Assembly: GCA_002104905.1 (NCBI GenBank)
Contig: MCFE01000101.1
Location: forward strand, 62,001-126,000
Origin: Basidiobolus meristosporus CBS 931.73
Lineage: Eukaryota > Basidiobolomycota > Basidiobolomycetes > Basidiobolales > Basidiobolaceae
Direction of reading: 5' to 3'
Length of the DNA: 64,000 nt
In this document: piece by piece, positions 52,166 through 62,164 of the stretch
Numbering within the stretch: position 1 is the first letter of the stretch
Layout: every line of letters begins with the position of its first letter
Translations under genes and position numbers: made by a program
Notes under the pieces: generated by a model
The model's input: the letters and a program-made list of their open reading frames with translations, nothing else
Told to the model about the DNA's origin: nothing
Database searches by the model: none

Positions 52166-53536
52166 TCAGTGCTTCTCGATCTTATCCTCCTCACCAAGCT
52201 CCAGCGACTGCACCTCACTGATCTCCAGGGCGTGACCGGCGTCCACTCGGAATTCTCTCTCCCATTTGGCGACCACAACAGTGGCGATACAGTTACCGAT
52301 CAGGTTCACGGTGGTTCTCCCCATATCCATCAGCGCATCGATGCCAAGAATCAAGGCAATCGAGGCTTCAGGAAGGTTGAAACTCTTGACCGCACCTGAG
52401 AGGATAACGAGGGAGGCACGGGGAACAGCGGCCACTCCCTTACTGGTCAGCATAAGAGTGAGCATCATGATGATTTGCGTGCTGAAAGGCATGTCGATTC
52501 CTCCGACCTGAGCACAGAATACAGAAGCGATGGCCAGATACAAGGTAGTCCCGTCGAGATTGAAGGAGTACCCGGTCGGCATTACGAAGGCGATGATCTT
52601 GTGAGGCACGCCATAGGCTTCCATATTCTTCATAGCACGGGGTAGAGCGGCTTCCGAAGAGGAAGTAGAGAACGCGATCAGAGCTGGCTGGGCGATTGCT
52701 CGGAGCAGATCCGGGATTGGGACTCGGAGGATCAGGATAATGGGAACGAACACCAGCAGCATAAAGATGATCAAGGAAAGGTACAAGGTCCCCATCAGCT
52801 TACCGAGATCCACCAGGACCCCGATACCACTCTGTCCGATGGTATAGGCGATCGAGCAGCCAATCCCCACGGGGGCAAAGTTCATCACCAGCTCCGTTAC
52901 TTTGAACATGATATCCGACAAGCTTTCCAACCAGTCGATCATGGTGACCTTGGATTTCCCGGGAGTCTTCATCATGGCTACGGCGAACATGATGGAGCAG
53001 AAGACGATTTGCAACACCTCGTTGTTGGCAGCAGCCTCAAAGAAACTCTGGGGAACGATATGCTCCAGCTCATTCTGCCAGCTGAAGGTGTAGTTGGCCA
53101 GGTCCTGGGTGGCCGAGGTGTCTGCGTCTGCGGGAAGTGTAACCCCCACCCCTGGCTTCAACAGGTTGACCATGATCAAGCCGACCACAAGAGCAAGCGT
53201 GGTGACTACCTCAAAGTACACAAGAGATTTGATGGCCAATCGACCAATCTGCTTCATGTCATCGCCATGCCCGGCAATTCCCACGGCCAACGTGGCGAAG
53301 ATCAGGGGAACGATCAGGCACTTGATCATATACAAGAATATATTGGAGATGGGCTTCAGTTCCTTGGCGAAATCCGGCTGCAGCCACCCTAAGAGAATGC
53401 CAACCACCATGGAGACCATAATCCAAACGGTAAGGTTGAGTCTGGTCAAAAAGCGCCAGGCCAACACCAATGGGTTCTTGGTCGGCCTTTTCATGGGGGG
53501 TGCCTCGTGTGTAAGAGTGGTTGTAGGGGCGTGCAT
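52166..53536 (-). CDS. Dicarboxylate/amino acid:cation symporter (SLC1/DctA family)
   Basis: 456 residues without introns. Follows the SLC1/GltPh/DctA fold: helices from W-I-M-V-S-M-V-V-G-I-L-L-G-W, the L-K-P-I-S-N-I-F-L-Y-M-I-K-C-L-I-V-P-L-I-F segment, and the serine-rich hairpin loop A-F-S-T-S-S-S-E-A-A-L-P-R-A-M (about 52,640-52,685). The sodium/substrate motif N-L-D-G-T-T-L-Y follows in helix 7, then the second hairpin T-S-K-G-V-A-A-V-P-R-A-S and D-A-L-M-D-M-G-R-T-x-V-N in helix 8. It couples uptake of C4-dicarboxylates, Asp or Glu to cations; the substrate cannot be told from the sequence. This family is uncommon in Dikarya; ancestry (vertical or bacterial) needs a tree. Confidence 0.92.
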   Translation of the reverse strand: MHAPTTTLTHEAPPMKRPTKNPLVLAWRFLTRLNLTVWIMVSMVVGILLGWLQPDFAKELKPISNIFLYMIKCLIVPLIFATLAVGIAGHGDDMKQIGRLAIKSLVYFEVVTTLALVVGLIMVNLLKPGVGVTLPADADTSATQDLANYTFSWQNELEHIVPQSFFEAAANNEVLQIVFCSIMFAVAMMKTPGKSKVTMIDWLESLSDIMFKVTELVMNFAPVGIGCSIAYTIGQSGIGVLVDLGKLMGTLYLSLIIFMLLVFVPIILILRVPIPDLLRAIAQPALIAFSTSSSEAALPRAMKNMEAYGVPHKIIAFVMPTGYSFNLDGTTLYLAIASVFCAQVGGIDMPFSTQIIMMLTLMLTSKGVAAVPRASLVILSGAVKSFNLPEASIALILGIDALMDMGRTTVNLIGNCIATVVVAKWEREFRVDAGHALEISEVQSLELGEEDKIEKH

Positions 53537-54548
53537 GACGAGGTTCTCTTAGCTTTGCGGCGGGTTTAACGATGGAGAAACTGGTGAGCCAAGCAGGATT
53601 TCCTTGGTGCTTTTATATTTTCCACGCCTTCTCACATGATCATCGGAGACGATATAACCTTAAGAAAATCCACTCTTCTTAGAAGCTTATGGCCTATTGC
53701 CATTTCCAGCCTAAGCCAAACTTTATCTTTAATGACTGCCGTGATGTCTAGAATGCCCATGTTATCAACTCCACAAACCCGCGTAATTTCTTTATCGATG
53801 CGCCTGCTCACTAGCAGATGGGATTGTCGCTTGCTTCCCAACCCTTCTGTTTGTTGGATGTTTCATACACCTTCTACTGGCGTTTTTCCAAATTTACACC
53901 AACCTGCTACCGTGAGAACCCTCAAATGACTGAATTCCCGCTTCAGTTGGTGGTCAAATAGTGAGCAGGATTGTGGGAATTACTGAGCTCCACTTCCACG
54001 TTTGCGGTAAATGAACTGATAAAGGCCGTTTCACTACGTGCAAACCAACCTTAACCCTACACAACTGATATGCTGGCCAACTTTAGCAGGGCCTAGATTG
54101 AATTGGGACCCGAATTAAGCTTATCTTGATAAATAGGGTGAGGTCCTCGATTTGTTTAGATCGCCTCCTTATTTGGATTTCCCACTGGCAGCGTGAGGAG
54201 TGAATTGAATGGATTGCACGAAGTATCAGGTAATATGACGAAATCTTCCTTGGTAGCAGTAAATCACAATACAAGAATACCCTTTCGGTTACCGCTCGTT
54301 GAATCACTAGTAGGTAGCAGTGAATAAACCTCCACAAGTGCCGATTACAATCGAGTTGTTGCCATACACCAAGCAACCAAACTTGACGGAAGCTAGATAC
54401 CCTAGACACTAGATACCCCAAATTTCTTATCCCATCAAACCCTCCCTGCTACGCCAATTAAAAGATTAATCGAGACAGAGGAATGATTCATTTCGACCAT
54501 TGTGGCTTTCTTTTTGTTGGCTTTTGTAAAGCGATTAAGCGTGGAATT
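53537..54548. other. Gene-poor stretch
   Basis: No gene or repeat recognised. Short open frames at 53,632-53,841 and 54,083-54,421 (minus) and 53,636-53,929 (plus) have no known motif. The symporter promoter should lie in its first few hundred bases. Confidence 0.4.
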
Positions 54549-54815
54549 CTATCCACCTTTACCAGGGGTAACAACCACAGTTTCGAAACCACCCGTGCTA
54601 CTCTTCGCAGCTTCCACTGCTTCGTTTATGTGGTCAAGATCATACTTGCCGACGATCTCGATCCAGTCGGTAGAAGCAAGACCTACTTCCAGCATGCTTA
54701 TCATGGATTCGATGGCCGTACGAGGAAACATGAAGCACCCTTGATAGTAAGTTGGTTCATCATGACATGGTAGTATGGAAAATCAAGGCACCAAAAGAGT
54801 CACTCATGAGAATAA
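54549..54815 (-). pseudogene. Zinc-type alcohol dehydrogenase, C-terminal fragment
   Basis: On the minus strand M-N-Q-L-T-I-K-G-A (about 54,745-54,775) is followed after a frame change by M-F-P-R-T-A-I-E-S-M-I-S-M-L-E, L-D-H-I-N-E-A-V-E-A-A and G-G-F-E-T-V-V-V-T-P before the stop at 54,549. This is the usual ending of medium-chain zinc alcohol dehydrogenases (N-x-L-T-I-x-G, then L-x-x-I-N-E-A). No Rossmann fold or catalytic domain remains upstream, so this is a decayed gene relic of about 85 residues. Confidence 0.6.
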
Positions 54816-56153
54816 TTTTCCGCGACGACGTAAAGAAAGCAATGCAGCTCGGATAATGGCTTATATACGGACCATTACTTTACAATAGAAGAATACTCGG
54901 TCCTCGGTTGAATCACCCAAAGCTACGTGAACCGTCCAAGCACTGTATCGAGACTGAACCTGAACGGCAATATTATCTGTGCTATTAGAGATCACTAGAA
55001 GGCAAGAAGTGACCTGCGAATAAATGCAGTCTCACTTTGATGAAGAGTGTGATTGGCACACCTTAATGGTCGTATGCTACGAAAGTGGTTCACACTTCAT
55101 GAATCATCCCAGAATTTGATGGATTACGGTCATTAGATGGCAAACCGCCATACTGCAGACCTTACAACTCGCCGTGTCATGGAATAATCGGGAATCTGGG
55201 AACCCAATAAAATGCACCACAGAAATTCACCATTTTCGCCATTTTCAGGCTGCTCCGTGCTTGGCTTTATAGCAATGGACGCATCAACAGAGCAGCCTTG
55301 ATTCTTGATGGAGATAGAAAGAGCTCGGGTATCTACCTCAGCGGCTCTGCGTTGGTTTAGGGAATGTGGAGTGAAGAGCAGCCCAATGGCGGAGTGTGCC
55401 ACAGCATCTTCGATCGTAATGTGGTACAACGATGGCTTTATTACGAGATGATACGGCAGAACACGGCGACCCTACTTCCAACATGAACGCGGTCGCAGTG
55501 ATCTTTCCAACAATCAATCGGTCCAACTTGAACTAATTACGATTGATCAGTCGTGGGTGATTGATCGGTAATACAAGTGTTTTGTTTAATGGGATACACA
55601 TCTGGTCAGTATACGGCACAAGTCAATGATCACCTGGTCAGCTGAGGGAAGGTCACCAAACCCCTACGCCAATCAGGAAAAGCACGCATCGGGTATTCGG
55701 CTCATGTCACATTCTATCGATAAGAAGTTATATATATATATTGATATTGGAATCACTATGCGCACAGCAAGATTGTGAAAAAAAGCAAAAAAGCATGCAT
55801 TGATTCTCCTTACAATCATATTTGTACATTACCTAATCCATCAAATCCGAGAGTCACAGCACAGGATACCGATACCAGAAGCGAGAGCTGGTTTAGTCCA
55901 TGAATGATCTAATTGACGGAAAAACCAAGAATCAGTCATTATGGTTAGGTCAGGGTGGGATCGAAGGACTGCCTCATGACTGCTTCAATATCGGGGTTTC
56001 CGTTTAAGGAATCAGGAGATATGTCGATAAGCGATTAGGGTTGGGATCGGTGTCTGGCCCAATGGCAGTGTTGGTGTACTTTGCTTGACATTTTCCATAT
56101 CCATGCAGTAGCAGGTACAAAAGACGTATAAAACCTTGCCGTGGGCTCAGACG
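54816..56153. other. Gene-poor stretch
   Basis: No convincing gene. Minus-strand frames at 55,133-55,429 and 55,338-55,526 overlap in different phases and have no recognisable domain; they could be further dehydrogenase debris. A short (TA)n tract lies at 55,730-55,741. Confidence 0.35.
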
Positions 56154-57844
56154 ATGGCCAGTTCAATGTCCTCCCAGCGAACACCGCAACTTTCTCCTGA
56201 AGTATGGTGTCAGGTGCTTGGTTATCTCCAAGATGACACCTATCAACTTCACTCATGCTGCCTGGTAAGTAGAACATGGTATTCACTGACCATGCCTCTA
56301 CTTTGGTGTTCGCCAAACTTCACCACGCAAGAGAGCGTTGTGTCATTCGAGAAAGCAATCGACTCCAATCCATACCGTAAGTACTTCCCCCGTTTGGCCA
56401 CACCCGCACAAAACTAATCTTCCCCTCAGTGTCAACTCTGGTGAACCGGTTTGATTTGGCAGACTACAAGTCGGAGATCGTGGACAGGAACACTCGTTCA
56501 ATGAAGCAATTCGCGAATTTGCGTTCCCTTCACCTTCCAGCATCCACCTCACTGGACTCCTTAGATCTAGACCACATGCAGCACCTCGAGGAGATCACCG
56601 ACCTAAACGTCGAGTTGAGCATGCAGGGTCTGACACGCATGGCCACCATTTTGAGCTCGAAAAAATTCCAAAAAATCGGGCTGACATTTCAGTCGGGAAC
56701 TAGTCCCCTTGATCTGACCATTTTGTCGTCGATCCCTACTCTATCCAACGTTGTCTCGCTCAGTATGGCTTTTGGGTCGGACCTTGGTTTGGATCTGCTA
56801 AGGCATCTGCTCACCAAATTCCCCAATCTTGACAGCTTCGAGATCAACTCCAAGTACACACCCAGGTGCATCGTAGCGCTCTTGGCTGAAAGCTGCCCGA
56901 GGATCACCAAGCTTAGCCTAGGGACTTTCTCAGGTTTGGGGGAGGAGTATCTAGATGATCTCTGCAGGGATCTGGAACTTCACTACTCGAGACAGCTTCG
57001 GGAATTCTCCATCTACTTTTTCAATGACTGGCCGATCTATTCAGAGCGGTTTACCCGCAGCCTGTTCAAGTCGTTCTACAATGTTGAGACCCTAAGACTC
57101 TCGGGCATCAGGCTGAACAATGCCATCGTCCAAAACCTAGCCGAGTCTCTCTCGAGTAAGATCAAAACCCTAGAACTGACCTGTGTCTCGTATCGGGATA
57201 TCTTTGCGGATGAGCCATGGAGCAACCTGTTCGCCAGGGTCGGTCCTCGGTTGAAAAACCTCGTCCTGGTTCGGGGATGTTTACCACCAAACATCGGGAA
57301 ATCCATCGCTCAGCACTGCCCAATTTTGGAAGACTTGACGCTCGCCTGTACCAACATCGCTGACGCCTCCGTTGCTTGGGTTGCTCAGACCTGTGGCCGT
57401 CGGCTCCGACACCTGGATGTCAGCGACACGAACATCACCAAGGTAGGATTGAGATACGTCTTCCAGTACTGCTCAGGACTCCAGAACCTTTCCCTCGCCA
57501 AGCTCTCTAGCCAGCTAGAGCTGGGGGGAGGGTTTGAGGTCTTTTTGGCCCAATATGGCCGCCAACTTCTACACCTCGATCTTTCTTTCCAGACCATTGG
57601 TGATCAACTGCTATATGCAATTGGCAGACACGCCAGGGGCTTACGCGAATTGGCTTTCACTGATCAACCGGGGATCAATGACCATGCGGTCTCATCGGTG
57701 ATGAGCAATTGCCGAAAGTTGAAGAGGCTCTCAGTGAGACGCTACTCAAGGACCTCGCATAGTATCTCACAGGAAATGTTGGACACAGTTGACCAGCATT
57801 TTGTCCACATGGACCTATCACATAGAGATCCCAAGCGCTTTTAA
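56154..57844 (+). CDS. F-box / leucine-rich-repeat protein
   Basis: Two exons (56,154-56,376; 56,430-57,844), 545 residues. The N-terminus carries an F-box (L-S-P-E-V-W-C-Q-V-L-G-Y-L, then C-C-L-V-S-R-T-W-Y-S-L-T-M-P-L-L-W) that would bind Skp1 in an SCF ubiquitin ligase. The rest is a series of leucine-rich repeats of the AMN1/cysteine-containing type (C-P-I-L-E-D-L-T-L-A-C-T-N-I, L-R-H-L-D-V-S-D-T-N-I, C-S-G-L-Q-N-L-S-L-A, C-R-K-L-K-R-L-S-V-R), which usually selects the substrate. The start is the Met 12 residues before the F-box; the intron is 53 bp. Substrate unknown. Tail-to-tail with the folliculin gene. Confidence 0.9.
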
Positions 57845-57926
57845 TCCCTGGAGTTCGTTGATTCGAACCTGCCAGACACCTAGACTCCAGTGTAACTTGG
57901 AACTGTACCATATCCATATCCTATCC

Positions 57927-58016
57927 ATCAATCGAATAAATATGTATTGCACATCAATCGAATAAATATGTATTGCACATCCAGATCAATCGAATAAATA
58001 TGTATTGCACATCCAG
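57927..58016. repeat. Tandem repeat with polyadenylation-like AATAAA units
   Basis: Three identical 26-bp units (ATCAATCGAATAAATATG..., at 57,927, 57,953 and 57,985). The last two are each followed by the 6-bp spacer ATCCAG, and a partial fourth unit begins at 58,017. Each unit contains AATAAA. It lies in the 240 bp between the convergent F-box and folliculin genes. Confidence 0.9.
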
Positions 58017-58086
58017 ATCAATCGAGCATTTATACATTAAATATCTTTCACATCCACATCAACTACCACGCGAAACTGAGACTTTA

Positions 58087-60091
58087 TTAACTTCTGAACC
58101 TAAGTGCCCGAGCCCAAAATCGCAAGATCAACAAATCATGATCCTTGATCCCCAGAACGTTCAGGAAATCCTTGATCGCATTTGGGTTCTCCCCACCGCC
58201 GGCCCGGACAAATTGGATGAACTGCTTGGTTTTTCTTTGGAGAGATTAATGAGTGGTCAGAGTGAGGCGGGATCGGCGTACTAACCTGAGCCAGTTCTCT
58301 TTCAGGATGATGATCTGCATGTGGATGATTTGGGGGGACAACGGGAGCTTGAGGACCGCTTCTAGTTGGTCCATGAACGACGGGGTTTCTCGCGAGTCTT
58401 CCTCCGAGTCTTTGCTCAACTCGTCACTTCCAAAATCCAGCCTCCAATCTTTTCCGTCCCCTAGATGTTTGGCAAGAATCAAGGATAACAGGGCCATCAT
58501 GTTAATAAGCACAAGTCCAGTGAGGTCGTGGCGAAAAGGATATCCAGCAGCACCGAACTACTCTTGTCCACATCTTCCGGGAACTCGGCGTCTTTTTGCA
58601 ACCCCAGCAGGTTGCATTTCCATATCTCTTGATAGCTGGCCTCATAGCTCATCACCGAACTGCACCCCAACGGAATGATCTCCTGCAAAGCAACCTGCTT
58701 AGCCCAGGAATCCCACAAACAGCCGTTGACTTACCTGCAGCACGGAGATGATGGACTTGACGAGTGGCTCCTCGTCTCCTCTCACTATCACCTGGTTCCC
58801 GATCACGCAGTTGAACACCAGTTTTCGGAACGCCTTGTGCTCCAGAAGCTTCTCCAGCTCTAGTAGGTTCTTGATACTGGCACGAGGATGTTCCTCTTGG
58901 ATGGATATCTTCTGAGACTTCATAGTATTGGATATCGCATCTATGAAGGAGTTGTTGAAAAGGCCTGAATCGTCACTTGATCCGATCTGTTGATCAGCAA
59001 ACCAAAGTCAGTAAGTGCCGTTGCATCTAGAGCTGGGGATACGCACCATGGGCTGTCCTTCGACCTGCTTTTCCTGGAGTCTCCGACTGCACGCCTTCAA
59101 GATCCAACTGAAGTTGGCGTGTAGATTAACAAACAGGTTCTAAATGCAAACATGATGAGACAGTGGGCCCAATCAAACCAGCCAGGTGGCCGAGTGCTAC
59201 CTTGACACCGAGTAGCTCATCCAAGGACCTAAGGGATTGGCTTCCTCGCCGTCTCAGAAACTGGTCCGGTGCCACAGGGCCGAAGGAGCTTCGGTTTCGC
59301 ATTAGGTCTTGCGGGCTATCTAGGAGAGACGCCTTCTCTTTGTCATACACCTTCTCCGCCTTCTCCTGGAGCTCGGACGCGAGCGCCTTGAATTTCTTGA
59401 CCAGGAAGGGCCACGAGGTGACGAGATACAGCCGGTCGGACATCAGAAATATGAAGCTGTACCACCGCTGTGACCCTCGGGCTTGGCGATCCTTCAGTTT
59501 GAACATGTACGACAAGACGTACCCGTTTTTGTCGTCGCCAAATAGGACCGGCCCTTCACGGCCAGGGCAGAACTCGCAACTGAGACTTCTCACGCAGGCC
59601 TGACGCAAGGCCGAGTATAGTCGAGGGTGTAGCGGCGACCGAGAGCCAATATACGTCACATCAGGTGTTTCGAGATCTCTGGTTAAAAAGCCCTTCGCCT
59701 CGGTTGAGCGTGTGGCCAAAGAAGCGTCGGAGGCCGGGTCCAAATCACCGGGGATTTCTAAGGGAGGCAGGTTGGCTGTACATGAAGGGCATTGTGAGGA
59801 TTGTGAGGGGAAAGTGAAGGTGTTGGGCTCGGTGTTTCTTCTTACGGTGGGTGGAGTGGATGCGGTCGGATTAACGGGGTTCTGGGGTTTGTTGAGGGAA
59901 GGATTGATGGCGTGTGAATAGGAGAAAGAATAAGAGGTGGATAAAGAAAGGTTGTGTTGAGGGTACGGGGAATCGGGACTAACAGCGTCTGATAAAAACA
60001 TAGAATGTGAAGCATGGTAAGGTTGGGTGCAAAATACAACACTGGGCCCGTGGACTTCACAAAAATGTACGAGGGACACTAGGGCATTCAT
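58087..60091 (-). CDS. LST7: Folliculin homologue (Lst7)
   Basis: Starts M-N-A-L-V-S-L-V-H-F-C-E-V-H-G-P at 60,091, almost the start of animal folliculin; the frame stays open to an upstream Met at 60,148, but the inner start matches the family. Exon 1 holds the longin domain: C-P-S-C-T near residue 100, C-V-R-S-L-S-C-E, then S-Y-M-F-K-L-K-D-R-Q-A-R-G and W-Y-S-F-I-F-L-M-S-D. Later exons (about 59,047-59,140, 58,738-58,980, 58,500-58,690, 58,294-58,490 and 58,087-58,235) carry the DENN part, with F-S-W-I-L-K-A, V-I-G-N-Q-V-I-V-R-G, Y-Q-E-I-W-K-C-N-L-L-G-L and F-L-N-V-L-G-I-K-D-H-D. Folliculin acts with Fnip/Lst4 as a GTPase activator for Rag GTPases in TORC1 nutrient signalling. Exon ends are approximate. 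Confidence 0.88.
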
Positions 60092-60402
60092 GGTCCACTG
60101 GGGCGGGAGAGCGAGTGAATTCAGCAAATGCCAAGGGGAAACCTTCACCTCTAAAAACCGTCTATAAGGAGGGAACTATTAACAAGATAAAGTAGCGAAA
60201 GAGCGTGGGCGGCAGAGTAGGCAGCAAATTAAAACACTTCAAATGGCCGCTTTCATTGGGCGTGTTCATTACAATAAATGATTATTAATGGAGATGGACC
60301 CAAATCAAATGACCTTGATTCCAGTTCAACCATGTGTGTACATGTGACTAATGGTCATCCGCTGACTCTGAATACTGGGAGATGGGACATATTCAGGTGA
60401 TT

Positions 60403-60450
60403 CTGTAAATGGCACTGCAAATGGCACTGCAAATGGCTCTGTAAATGGCT
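60403..60450. repeat. Four tandem 12-bp units
   Basis: Units CTGTAAATGGCA, CTGCAAATGGCA, CTGCAAATGGCT and CTGTAAATGGCT in a row. On the minus strand they would encode a four-residue peptide repeat (P-F-A-V / P-F-T-E) within a 72-codon open frame (60,326-60,544), but nothing else supports that frame as a gene. Confidence 0.8.
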
Positions 60451-60580
60451 CCATTGAAAGTATGTAATTGATTGCAGACCCTGCAAAAACAAGGGATGTT
60501 GCGCGGAGCTGAGGAAAAAAATTCTTTTCTATTATAATATGCACTGGTGAGCCGGGATTTGTTTACGTGAATTGATTAAT

Positions 60581-61507
60581 ATGTCGCTGCGCCAACTGGT
60601 GTTCGTTACTGGGAATCAGAAGAAGCTTGAGGAGGTGAAGGCTATCCTCGGGAGTGTCGTCGACTTGAAGGCCCATAAAATTGACCGTACGTACTAGATG
60701 CAGTTTTCCTTTCGCCAAACCACCGGTTCCAACCAAACTCCCATTTAGTCCCCGAGATTCAGGGCGACTCCAAGGAGGTTTCAGCGGAGAAATGCAAGCG
60801 TGCTGCCGAGATTGTAAGCTATATTTCAGTTGATAACACCCTTTCGCGAAACTCAACCCTACGGACTTAGCTTAACGGCCCAGTAATCACCGAGGATACC
60901 TGTCTTTGCTTTAATGCTCTTCAAGGGCTTCCAGGGCCTTATATGTATGTTTCAGAGCCGGTGCATAATGGATGGATGTTACGTTGACCTTTTCTTCTAC
61001 TACAAATAGCAAATGGTTCCTGGGTAAACTCGGTCATGATGGTACGTATTAGCCTCCCTCCCAGTCCCATTCCGCACGTCAGTAATTTCTTTGATACTAG
61101 GGTTGAACAAAATGTTGGCTGGCTTCGAGGACAAATCGGGCTATGCTCTTTGCACCTTCGCCTACTGCCAAGGGCCTGGCCACGAGCCAATTGTGTTCGA
61201 AGGACGTACTGATGTAAGCATGAAACGCGATTTATTGTAGAGAGCCTTTCTAAGATCATTTGTCTGCTGTAGGGAATTATTGTTCCACCTCGTGGACCAA
61301 ACGACTTCGGATGGGATCCTATTTTCCAGCCCGATGGCTTTGATACGACGTAAGTGCACTCAAGCCTGCATGTAGACGAAACACCCGATTTACTTTACGG
61401 CTGCTAGTTATGCCGAGATGTCCAAGTCCGTCAAGAACACCATTTCCCATCGTTTCCGGGCCATCGAGAAGCTGAAGGAATTCCTTGATCAGCAAGAAAA
61501 AGCATAG
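60581..61507 (+). CDS. HAM1: Inosine triphosphate pyrophosphatase
   Basis: Seven short exons. The spliced product matches the ITPA/Ham1 family end to end: [12 protein letters not shown] nucleotide-binding start, [68 protein letters not shown] and the C-terminal S-H-R-F-R-A. The enzyme hydrolyses ITP, dITP and XTP to the monophosphates and keeps deaminated purines out of RNA and DNA; it acts in the cytosol as a dimer. All catalytic motifs are present. Donors include GTACGT, GTAAGC and GTATGT; acceptors are TAG. Stop at 61,505-61,507. Confidence 0.93.
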
Positions 61508-61667
61508 ATTTGAGCAAAATAAATAGCAAGTTTCTAGATAACTTGGATAAACATGGGATAATATAGGCAAACGTGGGGAAGATATGGGGAATAGCTTCAG
61601 GTATTGAACAGAGGTAAACTAAGATCAGAGGTACGGAATAGGGGCAGCTGATACGTTCTGCATTGAT

Positions 61668-61988
61668 TCACTCCAAAGTATCCTGTGTCCTTCTCGTGGT
61701 CGCCTTGGAGCGCTCACGAACCACTTTACTCTTGCTCAACAGGCGGTCGTCGTCTTTCTCTGGATGCTTGAAATAGTTCTCCGCCGCCTGCAAGCCGTGA
61801 TGCAAGACTGGACGAACGTCGTGTAGTTTCTCTTGCGCTGCGCTCTCACCATTCATAGTCTGTACAACAACCCCTTTTCTATGTTGCGGAAACCTTTTTT
61901 GGTCATGGGCATCGAGTATGTTTTCCTGTAATACAGTGGCAGCAACGATTGAGCTGATCACGAGCAAAGCTAGTAGTTTGTAGAACAT
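61668..61988 (-). CDS. Small secreted protein, unknown
   Basis: 106 residues from M-F-Y-K-L-L-A-L-L-V-I-S-S-I-V-A-A, a clean signal peptide; the frame is open to another Met seven codons upstream (62,009). The mature part is charged, with K-R and R-T-R-R-type dibasic sites, no cysteines and no known domain. No intron. I do not recognise it. It lies between two enzyme genes and could be a secreted peptide precursor or a species-specific protein. Confidence 0.55.
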   Translation of the reverse strand: MFYKLLALLVISSIVAATVLQENILDAHDQKRFPQHRKGVVVQTMNGESAAQEKLHDVRPVLHHGLQAAENYFKHPEKDDDRLLSKSKVVRERSKATTRRTQDTLE

Positions 61989-62164
61989 TATGTATGTAAG
62001 ATAAGTCATCTCCCTGGGAATGGTGGCAATTTATACTACTAATGATGAAACAGCTTTGTTTTTCGATGCCGTGTGATCGAGATATCAGTTCAATCTCTGG
62101 TTTGTGAATAGGAAACACTCCTTAGATCCCGTTTGTTGATGGTGAGTTTACATGTAGTGGAGAT

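Noticed and set aside
55133-55526. Possible alcohol dehydrogenase N-terminus on the minus strand
   Set aside because: Some fragments (V-G-S-R-V-A-V) are suggestive next to the dehydrogenase relic, but no zinc-ligand or Rossmann motif could be found in any frame.
57855-57890. tRNA-like B box (GATTCGAACC) on the minus strand
   Set aside because: No A box at the right distance and no cloverleaf with a paired acceptor stem; it lies in the 3' region of the F-box gene.
57927-58030. CRISPR-like direct repeats
   Set aside because: Spacers are absent or an identical 6-bp tract, and the setting is a eukaryotic gene-rich region; it is a minisatellite.
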